NCBI RefSeq assembly: GCF_020179385.1
Contig: NZ_JAIBLJ010000001.1
Location: 372,001-436,000 of the forward strand
From: Alkalihalobacillus sp. YIM B00296
Lineage (GTDB): Bacteria; Bacillota; Bacilli; Bacillales; Fictibacillaceae
Direction: 5' to 3'
Length of the DNA: 64,000 nucleotides
The notes under the pieces: model-generated
What the model was told of the DNA's origin: nothing
Databases searched by the model: none
Seen by the model: only the letters and a program-made list of their open reading frames with translations
Shown: positions 42,573 to 52,958 of the stretch, piece after piece
How positions within the stretch are numbered: position 1 is the stretch's first letter
Layout of the letters: every line of letters begins with the position of its first letter
Made by a program: the position numbers and the translations under genes

Positions 42573-44546
42573 TTGGCTACGAGAGAACAACTTTCATATA
42601 ATGATGATGCAATCCATGTATTGGAGGGCCTTGAGGCTGTCCGTAAACGACCTGGTATGTATATTGGCAGTACCGACAGTCGAGGGTTACACCATCTCGT
42701 ATATGAAATCGTAGATAATGCTGTCGATGAAGCATTGGCGGGGTATGGGAATGCCATCACTGTAACAATACATAAAGACAACAGTATCAGTGTAAAAGAC
42801 GAGGGGCGAGGTATGCCTACTGGTATGCATAAAACGGGGAAGCCCACGCCGGAGGTCATTATGACAGTCCTCCATGCCGGTGGAAAATTCGGTCAAGGTG
42901 GATACAAGACAAGTGGCGGATTGCATGGTGTAGGGGCATCGGTGGTCAACGCGCTCTCCGAGTGGCTTGAAGTCACAATCCACCGGGATGGAGTCATTTT
43001 TAATCAGCGTTTTGTCAATGGCGGCAAACCGGCTACCACACTTGAAAAAATAGGATCAACAAGGAAATCCGGTACAATCATCCATTTCAAGCCGGATCCG
43101 ACGGTGTTTTCAACAACGACTTTCAATTATGAAACGTTGAGTGAACGTCTTCGTGAAGCTGCTTTCCTTTTAAAAGGTATGAAAATCGAGTTGATCGATC
43201 AACGTGATAATGAGAATGAAAAGGCTGTCTTTCAATTCGATACAGGAATCAAGGCTTTCGTCGATTACCTGAATGAAGAGAAGGATACCCTTCATCCAGT
43301 CGTTTCATTTCAAGGGTACCAGAATGCGATTGATGTCGAGTTCGCATTCCAATTTAATGACGGTTATTCAGAAAACATGCTTTCATTCGTCAACAATGTC
43401 CGGACGAAAGATGGGGGAACCCATGAGTCCGGGTCAAAGACTGCGATGACAAGGATATTCAATGAATATGCCCGCAAGACTGGCCTTTTAAAAGAAAAGG
43501 ACAAAAATTTGGATGGCTCAGATATACGGGAAGGCCTGACAGCGATCATTTCAGTTCGTATTCCGGAAGAAAAACTACAATTTGAAGGGCAAACGAAAAG
43601 CAAGCTCGGTACAAGTGATGCACGATCTTCTGTAGATGCGGTCGTTTCGGAACAGCTCAACTATTTCTTAGAAGAAAACCCGAAAATCAGTGAAATGCTG
43701 ATCCGTAAGTCTGTAAAAGCAGCGCAAGCCCGTGAAGCTGCACGTAAAGCACGTGAAGATGCACGCAACGGGAAGAAAAATAAACGAAAAGACTCGATGT
43801 TAAGTGGAAAGCTGACACCGGCTTCATCACGGAATGCCAGTAAAAATGAACTGTATCTTGTGGAGGGTGATTCTGCAGGTGGTTCTGCCAAACAAGGACG
43901 CGATCGACGTTTTCAAGCGATCCTTCCGCTTAGAGGAAAAGTCATCAATACAGAAAAAGCGAAGTTACAGGATATTTTTAAAAATGAAGAAATCAACACG
44001 ATCATTAATGCAATCGGGGCTGGAGTCGGAGCAGATTTCACGGTCAAGGACTCGAATTATGACAAAGTCATCATCATGACGGATGCGGATACAGATGGTT
44101 CTCATATCCAAGTCCTTTTGTTGACATTCTTTTATCGTTACATGAAACCGATGATTGAAGCAGGAAAAGTCTATATCGCACTTCCACCTCTTTACAAAGT
44201 GAGTAAAGGTAAAGGGAAAAAAGAAACCATCGAATATGCCTGGGACGAAGATGGTTTGAAGCAGGCCATCAAGAAAGTCGGAAAGGGATATACCATCCAA
44301 CGCTACAAAGGTCTTGGTGAGATGAATGCGGATCAATTGTGGGAAACGACGATGAACCCCGATACGCGTACGTTCATCAGAGTGAAGATTGAAGACATCG
44401 CGCGTGCAGAACGTCGTGTTTCTGTCCTGATGGGTGACAAAGTCGAACCGAGACGTAAATGGATCGAATCGAATGTGGCATTTGGTATGGAGGAAGAGAC
44501 GAACATCTTAGAAAACGAGAACCTTGAAGTTGTTGAGGGGGAGTAA
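42573..44546 (+). CDS. parE: DNA topoisomerase IV subunit B
   Basis: Protein of 657 residues beginning at TTG 42573 (MATREQLSYNDDAIHVLEGL) behind GAAAGGGGCACGAGGG. The GHKL ATPase domain has EIVDNAVDEALAG, DEGRGMPTGMH and the GGKFGQGGYKTSGGLHGVG ATP lid. The TOPRIM domain has EGDSAGGSAKQGRD and MTDADTDGSHI. It forms the ParE2ParC2 enzyme that decatenates daughter chromosomes. The parC start follows after 3 bases. ParE rather than GyrB is inferred from the context with parC and the absence of recF. Confidence 0.95.
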   Translation: MATREQLSYNDDAIHVLEGLEAVRKRPGMYIGSTDSRGLHHLVYEIVDNAVDEALAGYGNAITVTIHKDNSISVKDEGRGMPTGMHKTGKPTPEVIMTVLHAGGKFGQGGYKTSGGLHGVGASVVNALSEWLEVTIHRDGVIFNQRFVNGGKPATTLEKIGSTRKSGTIIHFKPDPTVFSTTTFNYETLSERLREAAFLLKGMKIELIDQRDNENEKAVFQFDTGIKAFVDYLNEEKDTLHPVVSFQGYQNAIDVEFAFQFNDGYSENMLSFVNNVRTKDGGTHESGSKTAMTRIFNEYARKTGLLKEKDKNLDGSDIREGLTAIISVRIPEEKLQFEGQTKSKLGTSDARSSVDAVVSEQLNYFLEENPKISEMLIRKSVKAAQAREAARKAREDARNGKKNKRKDSMLSGKLTPASSRNASKNELYLVEGDSAGGSAKQGRDRRFQAILPLRGKVINTEKAKLQDIFKNEEINTIINAIGAGVGADFTVKDSNYDKVIIMTDADTDGSHIQVLLLTFFYRYMKPMIEAGKVYIALPPLYKVSKGKGKKETIEYAWDEDGLKQAIKKVGKGYTIQRYKGLGEMNADQLWETTMNPDTRTFIRVKIEDIARAERRVSVLMGDKVEPRRKWIESNVAFGMEEETNILENENLEVVEGE

Positions 44547-44549
44547 GAT

Positions 44550-46982
44550 TTGACGAATGCAGAAAAATACTTAGATTTACCATTAGAAGATATCATCGGT
44601 GACCGTTTTGGCCGTTATAGCAAGTACATCATCCAAGAACGTGCTTTACCTGATGCACGTGATGGACTGAAGCCTGTACAGAGACGGATCCTGTATGCGA
44701 TGTACCAGGATGGAAATGTATCAGATAAGCCATTCCGTAAATCAGCTAAAACGGTCGGAAATGTCATCGGCAACTACCATCCACACGGCGATACGTCCGT
44801 ATACGATGCAATGGTGCGTTTAAGCCAAGATTGGAAAGTGCGTAATGTACTAGTGGAGATGCACGGAAACAACGGTAGTATAGACGGGGACCCGCCTGCA
44901 GCAATGCGTTATACTGAGGCGCGTCTTTCCCCGATTGCATCTGAATTGCTTCGTGACATTGATAAGAAGACAGTCGACTTCACACCGAACTTCGATGATA
45001 CCCAGGAAGAGCCTGTCGTTCTTCCAGCATTGTTCCCAAGCTTGCTAGTGAATGGGTCTACAGGAATTTCCTCCGGTTATGCAACCGAAATCCCTCCACA
45101 CCATTTGGGAGAGGTGATCGACGCCGTCACAATGCAAATCGATAAACCAGAAAGCACGATCGATGAATTGATGACTGTCATCAAAGGACCCGACTTCCCG
45201 ACTGGGGGTATAATCCAAGGTGTTGATGGCATAAAGCAAGCGTATGAAACAGGGAAAGGTAAGATCGTCATCCGTGCAAAAACAGAGATCGAGGATCAAC
45301 GAGGTGGACGCCAACAGATCGTGATCACAGAAATTCCGTATGAAGTTAATAAATCCAATCTCGTGAAACGGATGGATGAGCTGCGTATTGATAAAAAAGT
45401 CGATGGCATTTCCGAAGTCCGTGATGAAACAGACCGAACAGGTTTACGTATCGTTGTGGAATTGAAGAAAGAAGCAGATTCGCAGGGGGTATTGAACTAC
45501 CTATTCAAAAATACGGACCTGCAGATTTCGTATAACTTTAATATGGTCGCGATCCACAATCGGACTCCACAATTGATGGGACTTAAAAAACTGATCGATG
45601 CGTATATCCATCACCAGCGTGAAGTGGTGACAAACCGTTCGAAGTATGAATTGAAAAAGGCTCAAGATCGTGAACATGTCGTTGAAGGATTGATTAAAGC
45701 GATTTCGATTTTAGATGAAGTCATCGCGACAATCCGGGCCTCAAAAGACAAGAAAGATGCGAAGAACAATTTGATCGGACAATATACGTTTACCGAAGCA
45801 CAAGCGGAAGCAATCGTCACATTACAGCTTTATCGATTGACGAATACTGATATCAAGACGTTGGAAAAAGAAGCAGAAGATCTTAAAAAGCAGATCAAAG
45901 AACTCCTTACAATCTTGAACAGCGATCGTAAATTGCTTTCGGTCATCAAAAAAGAGCTGGCACGGGTGAAGAAGACGTATGCTGATAAACGTCGTTCTGT
46001 GATTGAAGCGGAAATTCAGGAGATCAAAATCAATCTTGAAGTAATGATACCTTCTGAAGATGTCGTGATTTCTGTCACGAAGGAGGGTTACGTCAAGCGT
46101 ACGAGCCCGCGATCCTATTCGGCTTCTAACGGTGAACCGCCAGGGATGAAGGATACCGACCGTGTCTTGAAAATCTTTAACGGAAATACGACGAATACTA
46201 TGCTCATTTTCACAAATAAAGGAAACTATCTCCATATCCCCGTCCATGAATTACCGGATATTCGCTGGAAAGATGCTGGACAGCATGTTACAAACATCGT
46301 CTCGATTGATAAAGATGAAAGTGTTGTAGACGCAATGGTTATCGAAGAATTCAAGTCGGACGAGTATCTATTATTCTTTACGAAATATGGGATGGTCAAG
46401 AGGACGGAACTTTCGAACTATAAAGCCCAGCGTTATTCCAAGCCGTTGATGGCATTGAAGCTGAAGAAGGAAGATGAGCTTGTTGATGTCTATATAACAG
46501 ATGGTAATAAAGATATTTTTCTTGCCACCAACATAGGATATGGACTTTGGTATGAGGAAAAGGAAGTCAGTGTTGTAGGCCAGCGTGCTGCTGGAGTGAA
46601 AGCAATCAATCTTAAGGACGAAGATTTTGTCGTAAGCGGATTTGTAAAAGAGAAAGAAGAACGTACAGAGATCGTCATCGTCACAAATCGAGGTGCGGTT
46701 AAAAAGATGCGGTTGGAAAGTGAATTCGAGCGAACTTCAAGAGCAAAACGTGGGGTAGTCATGCTGCGTGAACTTAAGTCAAACCCGCACCGGATCATCA
46801 AGGCGGTGCCCGTAAACCAAACAGACCTCGTCTGGATTGAGGCTGGAAAAGGGAAAGAAGAAGTCATCGATCCAGAAAAACTTCGTACAGCTGACAGGTA
46901 TAACAATGGCTCCTATATCATTGATGTAACAACAGAAGGTCCGATCATTGATGCCTGGAAACGGAAAAAAGAAGAAGACTGA
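44550..46982 (+). CDS. parC: DNA topoisomerase IV subunit A
   Basis: Protein of 810 residues starting at TTG 44550 behind GAGGGGGAG. It has the breakage-reunion domain with [18 protein letters not shown] (quinolone region) and the catalytic Y121 in [10 protein letters not shown], then a coiled tower and a C-terminal beta-pinwheel (about 495-800) with repeats such as [12 protein letters not shown] and KKMRLESEF. The GyrA-box is absent in the form expected for gyrase, in agreement with ParC. It is translationally close to parE. Confidence 0.95.
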   Translation: MTNAEKYLDLPLEDIIGDRFGRYSKYIIQERALPDARDGLKPVQRRILYAMYQDGNVSDKPFRKSAKTVGNVIGNYHPHGDTSVYDAMVRLSQDWKVRNVLVEMHGNNGSIDGDPPAAMRYTEARLSPIASELLRDIDKKTVDFTPNFDDTQEEPVVLPALFPSLLVNGSTGISSGYATEIPPHHLGEVIDAVTMQIDKPESTIDELMTVIKGPDFPTGGIIQGVDGIKQAYETGKGKIVIRAKTEIEDQRGGRQQIVITEIPYEVNKSNLVKRMDELRIDKKVDGISEVRDETDRTGLRIVVELKKEADSQGVLNYLFKNTDLQISYNFNMVAIHNRTPQLMGLKKLIDAYIHHQREVVTNRSKYELKKAQDREHVVEGLIKAISILDEVIATIRASKDKKDAKNNLIGQYTFTEAQAEAIVTLQLYRLTNTDIKTLEKEAEDLKKQIKELLTILNSDRKLLSVIKKELARVKKTYADKRRSVIEAEIQEIKINLEVMIPSEDVVISVTKEGYVKRTSPRSYSASNGEPPGMKDTDRVLKIFNGNTTNTMLIFTNKGNYLHIPVHELPDIRWKDAGQHVTNIVSIDKDESVVDAMVIEEFKSDEYLLFFTKYGMVKRTELSNYKAQRYSKPLMALKLKKEDELVDVYITDGNKDIFLATNIGYGLWYEEKEVSVVGQRAAGVKAINLKDEDFVVSGFVKEKEERTEIVIVTNRGAVKKMRLESEFERTSRAKRGVVMLRELKSNPHRIIKAVPVNQTDLVWIEAGKGKEEVIDPEKLRTADRYNNGSYIIDVTTEGPIIDAWKRKKEED

Positions 46983-46986
46983 TATA

Positions 46987-47020
46987 AGAAGGTTGGAGAT
47001 GTCCAACCTTCTATTTTTAT
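46987..47020 (+). terminator. Terminator of the parEC operon
   Basis: AGAAGGTTGG and CCAACCTTCT form a perfect 10-bp stem around AGATGT, followed by ATTTTTATTT. The 340 bp from here to the next gene hold nothing else I can support. Confidence 0.92.
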
Positions 47021-47360
47021 TTCCCTATTCTATATTAGCAGATGTACAATTGATTACCGATTGCAATAAAACAAGATTCCGTTCACTCTCTCATCTTTTT
47101 GAACTTTATTTCGACGGCGATTTTCCAGATAAGGTGATCAGTACCAATGGCTTTCATCCAAAAAAAACCTGACCTAAAGTAAGAGTCAGGGAAACGGTTT
47201 TAGCCATGTATTTCTCTTGAAAAACCCATCTTTATCAATGTAAGCGTTTCATAATAGAAAAAATCATGCTAATAAAGAAAATTTTCAGAAAACCTGTTGT
47301 CATTCGACAAAAATCCGTATAAAATACTCCCTATCACTCATTTTGAAGGGAGGCTTCGCG

Positions 47361-48800
47361 ATGGTTACATTTCTTGCATCCATCTTGTTACTACTTCTAG
47401 GTTATTTATTCTATGCAAAGGTGGTTGAACGGATTTTTGGTATCAACGACCAGAACCAAACACCGGCATACACCAATAATGACGGGTTCGACTATACACC
47501 GATGAGCTGGTGGAAAGCGAGCCTCATCCAACTGCTTAACATCGCTGGCCTTGGCCCTATATTTGGCGCCATCTTAGGTGCACTGTATGGACCTGTGGCG
47601 TTCATCTGGATTGTGATCGGCAGTATTTTTGCGGGGGCTGTACATGATTATTTTTCAGGTATGCTGTCACTTAGACATAATGGGGCTCAATTTCCGACGA
47701 TTGTCGGTAAATACCTAGGCAAACCAGTGCAGTCCATGATCAACTTGCTCTCGATTGGTCTTATGGTCCTTGTAGCAGCCGCTTTTACAGCGGGACCTGC
47801 CCAGCTGATGGCTGAAATCACACCACTCAGTTTCATGGTGTCGTTGCTTATCATCTTTGCTTATTTTTTGGTCGCTACATTGCTGCCTATCAATAAAATC
47901 ATTGGACGTGTCTACCCGATCTTAGGGGGAATTCTCATTTTCATGGCCCTCTCGATTGGTGTGGGGTTGTTCTTTTTTGAACATCCCATTCCAAACTTGA
48001 CGTTAAGCAATTTACACCCTGAAGAACTGCCGATATGGCCCCTCCTGATGGTGACCATTTCTTGTGGCGCTATTTCAGGTTTCCATAGTACCCAAAGCCC
48101 GATTCTTTCACGAACACTCAAAAAAGAAAGTGAAGGTCGGAAAGTCTTTTACGGTGCAATGATAAGCGAAGGAATTATTACTCTTATATGGGCTGCTGCC
48201 GGAATGGCTTTTTTCGGGAGTACCAGTGGTCTCCAAGAAGCTCTTGCTGCAGGTGGACCGGCCGGGGTTGTCAATGAAATCAGTACGACAACACTAGGTA
48301 CGTTAGGTGGGATCCTTGCCATCCTTGGTGTGATCATCCTGCCGATCACAACAGGTGATACAGCTTTAAGGTCGTCCCGTATGATGCTTGGTGATCTCAT
48401 CAAGCCGATCCTCAAAAAGGATGGTAGATGGACGAACGTTTTACTTGCCATACCTGTTGCAGTCCCTACCTTTTTACTGACACAAATGGACTACAGCTTT
48501 CTCTGGCGATACGTAGGCTGGTCCAATCAGGTAGTTGCAACTGTCATGCTTTGGACTGGAGCTATGTACCTGATCAAACATCAAAAATTTCACTGGATTT
48601 GTAGTATCCCTGCATTATTCATGACAGCTGTTGTCAGCACCTATATTTTCTATGCACCAGAAGGATTTGCTTTACCTTACAAGACCTCGATGGTGTTTGG
48701 TGCGTGCATCTGGACTTCAGTACTCGCCTGGTTCATTTCTAAGTTAGTGAAATCCAAAAAGATCGATCAAGAAGTCGTTACTGTCAAAAAAGTAAGTTAA
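47361..48800 (+). CDS. CstA-family carbon starvation/pyruvate carrier, short form
   Basis: Protein of 479 residues from ATG 47361, which follows GAAGGGAGGC at good spacing; the upstream TTG at 47343 has none. It has about 12 to 13 membrane helices. CstA signatures visible are GPIFGAILGALYGPVAFIWI, VHDYFSGMLSLRHNGAQFPT, GAISGFHSTQSP, and TGDTALRSSRMML. CstA/BtsT proteins import pyruvate or peptides when carbon is short. E. coli and B. subtilis CstA are longer (about 600-700 residues), so this is the short subgroup. A hairpin terminator follows. Confidence 0.9.
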   Translation: MVTFLASILLLLLGYLFYAKVVERIFGINDQNQTPAYTNNDGFDYTPMSWWKASLIQLLNIAGLGPIFGAILGALYGPVAFIWIVIGSIFAGAVHDYFSGMLSLRHNGAQFPTIVGKYLGKPVQSMINLLSIGLMVLVAAAFTAGPAQLMAEITPLSFMVSLLIIFAYFLVATLLPINKIIGRVYPILGGILIFMALSIGVGLFFFEHPIPNLTLSNLHPEELPIWPLLMVTISCGAISGFHSTQSPILSRTLKKESEGRKVFYGAMISEGIITLIWAAAGMAFFGSTSGLQEALAAGGPAGVVNEISTTTLGTLGGILAILGVIILPITTGDTALRSSRMMLGDLIKPILKKDGRWTNVLLAIPVAVPTFLLTQMDYSFLWRYVGWSNQVVATVMLWTGAMYLIKHQKFHWICSIPALFMTAVVSTYIFYAPEGFALPYKTSMVFGACIWTSVLAWFISKLVKSKKIDQEVVTVKKVS

Positions 48801-48814
48801 GAGAGGAAGAAAAG

Positions 48815-48855
48815 GGGCTGTCCATGAGTACCATATCACATAGACAGCCCTTTCA
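48815..48855 (+). terminator. Terminator after the CstA-like gene
   Basis: GGGCTGTC (48815-48822) and GACAGCCC (48843-48850) pair, followed by TTTCAATT. It shares its arms with the hairpin at 1360-1415. Confidence 0.8.
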
Positions 48856-48899
48856 ATTATAATCAGGCTATTGGGCTGCCTTTTATGTACCAGGTTGAA

Positions 48900-49757
48900 T
48901 CAGTGAGTCACATTCATCTCACCCTGTTGAGAAGTTTGACTCTGTTGGCGTTTTTTTCTATGATTGACGACATTGATTTCTGCTCCAATCATCAAAATCA
49001 ACCCTGTCAAGAAGAACCAGATCATCATGACGATAATTCCGCCTAAACTTCCATAGGTTGCAGAATAGTTGCCAAAATTACTTACATAAAATGAGAATAC
49101 GAGTGATATGAGTAACCACAAGATAGATGCTAGACAAGCCCCAGGTAAAATTTCTTTTGCAGGCAACGTTTTGTTTGGGGCAAAACGATAAAGGACGATG
49201 AGAATACTAGTGATGACGATGATACTGATGACCCACCTTAAAATACTAAGTATTAGCTTGATGTGTTCTGGCATAGGAATGAAGGTGTTTAACATTTTCA
49301 GAATCACCTGGCCGAACACCGGAAGAACTATGGAAACTACAAGGGCGATGATCATTCCGAATGTAAGGGCGATCGAAATTAACCTGACTTTGAGGAAGGA
49401 TCTGTTTTCTTCGACTTCATAAGCTTTGTTGGAAGCTTTTATAAAAGCATTGATTCCGTTAGAGGCAGACCAGATCGTCCCCAAGATCCCTATAGTCAGC
49501 AACCCCCCGCTTGGTGTTTCAACCACACTGACAATATTCTCCTTAAAAATCGACGAAGTTTCATCCGGCAATACTTCACTGATGAAACTCATTATTTGAG
49601 ATGAACTGATATTTAAATAGGGGACGATCGACAAAAGCAATATCAACATTGGAATAATCGATAATAAGTAATGATAAGCTTGAGCAGCAGCTAAGAGTGG
49701 TACATCATCTTTTTGAAACTCCTCTTTAATTTCTTTTGTATAATTTTTTATACTCAT
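48900..49757 (-). CDS. YihY/BrkB family membrane protein
   Basis: Protein of 285 residues from ATG 49757 (MSIKNYTKEIKEEFQKDDVP), preceded on its strand by GGAGAGGTG. It has about six membrane helices: AAAQAYHYLLSIIPMLILLL, the family G.L.TIG...W.AS.G..A motif seen as GGLLTIGILGTIWSASNGIN, then GGIIVMMIWFFLTGLILMIG and EINVVNHRK at the end. The family was once called RNase BN by error and has no proven function. It is divergent from the DUF948 operon. Confidence 0.9.
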   Translation of the reverse strand: MSIKNYTKEIKEEFQKDDVPLLAAAQAYHYLLSIIPMLILLLSIVPYLNISSSQIMSFISEVLPDETSSIFKENIVSVVETPSGGLLTIGILGTIWSASNGINAFIKASNKAYEVEENRSFLKVRLISIALTFGMIIALVVSIVLPVFGQVILKMLNTFIPMPEHIKLILSILRWVISIIVITSILIVLYRFAPNKTLPAKEILPGACLASILWLLISLVFSFYVSNFGNYSATYGSLGGIIVMMIWFFLTGLILMIGAEINVVNHRKKRQQSQTSQQGEMNVTH

Positions 49758-49862
49758 AATACACCTCTCCAAACCTATACTTTTCGCCGTTGCAATCTAC
49801 TTCCCCTTAGAATCATAATGTTAATCTTGATTTTTTCAAAATAGTTAATGCGAACTAAGGAC

Positions 49863-49888
49863 GTTTTTCTAATATAGGATTGGGGTAA
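49863..49888 (+). promoter_or_regulatory. Possible sigma-B promoter
   Basis: GTTTTT (49863-49868) and GGGTAA (49883-49888), 14-base spacer, resemble the general-stress consensus GTTTAA-N13-15-GGGTAT. It lies 30 bases before the start of the first DUF948 gene, a family that is sigma-B dependent in B. subtilis (ytxG). Confidence 0.5.
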
Positions 49889-49915
49889 AGGGATTCCAAG
49901 GAGGTGTAAGATTCG

Positions 49916-50239
49916 TTGTTTATCTATATTGGTGTATTACTGATTACGTTGTCATTTGCAACAATAGTCATTTATTTAGTGAGACTATTGAACAGTGTAA
50001 CGAATGCAGTCAATAGTTTAGATCATTCAGTAGAACAGCTGGAAGGACAATTGGAAGGGATAGCAGAAGGATTGAAGCCTCTTGTTCAGGAAACAAGTCT
50101 CACCATTGATGATGTTCAACACAAACTTAACTCTACATCCGGGTTGATTCAGTCGTTGCAGAATGTAGGCGAAATACTAAACCTCAAAAATCAGACGATC
50201 AATCGATCAACTGATCGTTTTTCTTCTCCAACGGAATAA
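49916..50239 (+). CDS. DUF948 (YtxG-like) membrane protein
   Basis: Protein of 107 residues starting at TTG 49916 behind AAGGAGGTG. One N-terminal membrane helix (about 1-22, FIYIGVLLITLSFATIVIYL) is followed by a long amphipathic/coiled helix (LEGQLEGIAEGLKPLVQETS) typical of DUF948. It is first in a three-gene set with a second DUF948 gene and a YtxH-like gene, the B. subtilis ytxGH stress arrangement. Confidence 0.85.
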   Translation: MFIYIGVLLITLSFATIVIYLVRLLNSVTNAVNSLDHSVEQLEGQLEGIAEGLKPLVQETSLTIDDVQHKLNSTSGLIQSLQNVGEILNLKNQTINRSTDRFSSPTE

Positions 50240-50336
50240 TCCAGTCAGATTACAAAAATTGCAAAATGGGGAAATGTAGCCTATCACGTTTATGGAAAAA
50301 AGAAAGAGAAATTGGTAATGAGAAAAGAGGGATGAC

Positions 50337-50777
50337 ATGGATTTAGTAGGGATAGGTGTACTGATCATTGGATTGGCCTTTGTTGTTATGACTATTTTTC
50401 TCGCCCGGTTCCTTCATAATTTAACAGATGTGATAAAGGGTGTTAATCATACGGTACAACAATTGCCTGGTCAATTAGATCAAGTGACGAAGCAGACGGG
50501 AGAGTTGATTGATACAAGCAAAGACACTCTTGTAGATGTAAATGAGAAATTGAGTGCCTTAAGCCCTTTATTTTATATTGTCGGAGATATCGGTGAAACT
50601 TCAAGAAAATTATCTTCATCACTAGTAGATGCAACAAACACTGTTAAGAAAAATACCTCTGAAGGAAAGGAAATAACCCGTAAACGAGACTTAAGCGGAT
50701 TATACGGTGCAATTTCACTATGTTATTATTGGAAACAGAAACGCAACACTAAAAAAACTTTACAACAGGAGTATTGA
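50337..50777 (+). CDS. DUF948 (YtxG-like) membrane protein, second copy
   Basis: Protein of 146 residues with one N-terminal helix (VGIGVLIIGLAFVVMTIFLA) followed by a DUF948 coiled part (TVQQLPGQLDQVTKQTGELI, SALSPLFYIVGDIGETS). It is a paralogue of the preceding gene with a basic C-terminal tail. The next gene starts 3 bases after its stop, with its ribosome site inside this gene. Confidence 0.85.
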   Translation: MDLVGIGVLIIGLAFVVMTIFLARFLHNLTDVIKGVNHTVQQLPGQLDQVTKQTGELIDTSKDTLVDVNEKLSALSPLFYIVGDIGETSRKLSSSLVDATNTVKKNTSEGKEITRKRDLSGLYGAISLCYYWKQKRNTKKTLQQEY

Positions 50778-50780
50778 TTA

Positions 50781-51086
50781 ATGATGAGAAATGATAAAAA
50801 CAATAACGGAAACATCAAATTGTTAGGAATCGCCAGTTCATGTTTTCTAACAGGATTTTTAGGTGGAGTGTTGTTATTCTTGAAAAAGGAGAGCACTCGC
50901 ACTGGGAAATCGATCATGACGCTGTCGAAAGAAAAGTATGATCGTAAGAGAGAAGACATGTATTCGAATGGTAGAACTCAATATATCAACATTAAAAATA
51001 GTAAAGACGAGGTCAATAAGGTTGCTGTATCAAATGCAAAAAAGGAAGTTGCCTCAACAAAAGAAAAGGTAGAAAAACCAGAATAA
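50781..51086 (+). CDS. YtxH-like small membrane protein
   Basis: Protein of 101 residues. One N-terminal helix (LLGIASSCFLTGFLGGVLLFL), glycine-rich as in YtxH/Gvp-like proteins, is followed by a charged hydrophilic tail ending ASTKEKVEKPE. Position behind two DUF948 genes supports a YtxH-type assignment, but sequence similarity is only moderate. General-stress function is inferred. Confidence 0.65.
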   Translation: MMRNDKNNNGNIKLLGIASSCFLTGFLGGVLLFLKKESTRTGKSIMTLSKEKYDRKREDMYSNGRTQYINIKNSKDEVNKVAVSNAKKEVASTKEKVEKPE

Positions 51087-51145
51087 AAAAACGAACAACA
51101 CATATGGCGCGTTACTAAACGCGTCTATTATTATTCGTTTTTTTA
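51087..51145 (+). terminator. Terminator of the DUF948-YtxH operon
   Basis: The outer AAAAACGAA pairs with TTCGTTTTT and the inner GCGCGTT with AACGCGT. A seven-T run closes the structure. Confidence 0.8.
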
Positions 51146-51294
51146 AAAAATAAGCATGGATATCTTTCTAACTACCAGGATTATTTTCAGAAGATAATAA
51201 TTTTTATGTTAGTTTTAAGAGGAAATTTATGTCGATATATAGAAAAAGTAAGTAATTAAGATTATTTTCTTTTGGAGTATCTAGGAGGTTCACA

Positions 51295-51987
51295 GTGAGA
51301 AAAATATTGCCAGCGTCCATTCTATCTTATACCCAATATGGTTATCTAAAGGTTGCCAAGACCCTTAAAAGTCATTGTCCGAAATGTAGTAAAACAGGCA
51401 ATTTTACATTGAAGGCCAATTATTATCAGGTTAAGAAAACAGGATTGTTTGCTGAGGGGCTTTGTTCAGAATGTAAGAAACCATCTGTATTTGTAATCAT
51501 GTTAAATGACAGGCCAGATCAAGGCGTTCAAGAAGCCGAAATCTATATTTATGACCCGATGGCATCAAAAGGCCGTCTGGATGAAATCCAAGGTAATAAA
51601 CAGATTCCGAAGGATCTTGTCAGGTCTTATGTGTCAGCCATAAATGTCAGTCAGGCAAAAGATAACTCTGCAACAGCAGTCATGTCAAAACGAGTCATCG
51701 AGAGTGTCCTAAAAAACTATCTTGGTGAAAAAACAAAAGAACAATCTCTTTCCCAACAATTTGAGCAGTTACCTCAGCATGTTGATTTAAGTAAACCTAT
51801 TCAATCTCTCAGCCATTTGGTCCATCCTGAAAGTCCTTTTTATGAAATGCTTGAATTGGAACGGGAGATTGATGATGAAACAGCTATGTTGTTGATGGAA
51901 TTGCTAGAAGGTCTGATTGAATATCTCTTTGTCCTTCCGGAAAAAATCGAATCGGTACATAGTGAAATCGAAAGGAAACTCAAATAG
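51295..51987 (+). CDS. DUF4145 protein with N-terminal zinc ribbon
   Basis: Protein of 230 residues starting at GTG 51295 behind AGGAGGTTCACA. Residues 29-65 hold two Cys pairs (HCPKCSKTG and LCSECKKPS), a zinc ribbon. The remainder resembles DUF4145: KQIPKDLVRSYVSAINVSQA, DNSATAVMSKRVIESVLKNY, then a C-terminal helical part. DUF4145 occurs fused to restriction enzymes or as stand-alone proteins; no restriction genes are nearby. Function unknown. Confidence 0.75.
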   Translation: MRKILPASILSYTQYGYLKVAKTLKSHCPKCSKTGNFTLKANYYQVKKTGLFAEGLCSECKKPSVFVIMLNDRPDQGVQEAEIYIYDPMASKGRLDEIQGNKQIPKDLVRSYVSAINVSQAKDNSATAVMSKRVIESVLKNYLGEKTKEQSLSQQFEQLPQHVDLSKPIQSLSHLVHPESPFYEMLELEREIDDETAMLLMELLEGLIEYLFVLPEKIESVHSEIERKLK

Positions 51988-52001
51988 AATAAGTATTATT
52001 C

Positions 52002-52031
52002 GCTCCCTGATAACCACAAGGGGGCTTTTTC
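52002..52031 (+). terminator. Terminator after the DUF4145 gene
   Basis: GCTCCCT pairs with AGGGGGC around GATAACCACA, followed by TTTTTCT. Confidence 0.85.
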
Positions 52032-52136
52032 TATTCGTTCACTCCTTGAATAATTTTTTCTTATGAAGTTGATTTGCAGCTAAATTTAAGCTAGAGTAAA
52101 GAAATTAATCTACAACTTATTAAAAGGAGCCATAAC

Positions 52137-52958
52137 ATGAAAGTCGCCTACCTAGGACCTAAAGGAACATTTTCAGAGGAAGCCGCCTATCGATATTTTT
52201 CTTCTAATAGGGTGGAATGGCTGAAGTGTGATTCTATTATCGATGTATTGGAGGCCATTAAAGAGAAGGAAGTCGATAAAGGGATCGTCCCGATTGAGAA
52301 TTCCATTGAAGGAACGATCAATATTACAATTGATGGATTGTTGAGAAACAATCTTTTTATTGATGGTGAAGTCATCTTACCTGTAGCTTTACACTTGCTT
52401 GGTGTAAAAGGAGCAAATATCAATCAAATCCAGGAAGTCTGGTCAATTCCTCCTGCTTTAGCTCAATGCAGGGATTATATACAATCGCTTGGAGCTTCCA
52501 GCAGACATTTAAACAGTACCGCTGCTGCAGCAAAGGCTGTCAAAGATGAAGGTAAAAAGGAATTCGGAGCAATAGCCTCTGAATGGTCCGCCAAAGCATT
52601 CGGATTACAAATAATCAAAGAAAATATTCAAGATTATACGGAAAATCATACACGATTTGTAGTTGTTACCAATATTCCAGAAACGATTGAACATTCAAAT
52701 AAAGCTATGTTGGTCATTACCCCATTCGAAGAGCGTCCAGGTGTCCTGGTTACAATTCTGAACGTGTTTTCATCCTTATCGATCAATTTGTCCTGGATTG
52801 AATCTCGTCCTACTAAAAAGAGACTGGGGGAATATCGCTTTTTCATCGAAACCCAAAAAGGGGTACATGATCCAGATATGGCAAAAGCGAAAACAATCCT
52901 GGAAACCTATGGCCATGACGTTCAAATTCTGGGCAGCTACAATACAACGAATTTATGA
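52137..52958 (+). CDS. pheA: Prephenate dehydratase
   Basis: Protein of 273 residues, ATG 52137 behind AAAAGGAG. It converts prephenate to phenylpyruvate in phenylalanine biosynthesis. The PDT domain (1-180) shows VAYLGPKGTFSEEAAYRYF, GIVPIENSIEGTINITIDGL and the catalytic TRF in ENHTRFVVV. A C-terminal ACT domain (about 190-270) with RPGVLVTILNVFSSLSINLS and ESRPTKKRLGEYRFFIE gives phenylalanine feedback control. No chorismate mutase domain is fused. It appears monocistronic. Confidence 0.96.
   Translation: MKVAYLGPKGTFSEEAAYRYFSSNRVEWLKCDSIIDVLEAIKEKEVDKGIVPIENSIEGTINITIDGLLRNNLFIDGEVILPVALHLLGVKGANINQIQEVWSIPPALAQCRDYIQSLGASSRHLNSTAAAAKAVKDEGKKEFGAIASEWSAKAFGLQIIKENIQDYTENHTRFVVVTNIPETIEHSNKAMLVITPFEERPGVLVTILNVFSSLSINLSWIESRPTKKRLGEYRFFIETQKGVHDPDMAKAKTILETYGHDVQILGSYNTTNL

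Noticed and set aside
46948-47172. 74-codon frame after parC
   Set aside because: It begins inside parC in another frame and crosses the terminator; no ribosome site.
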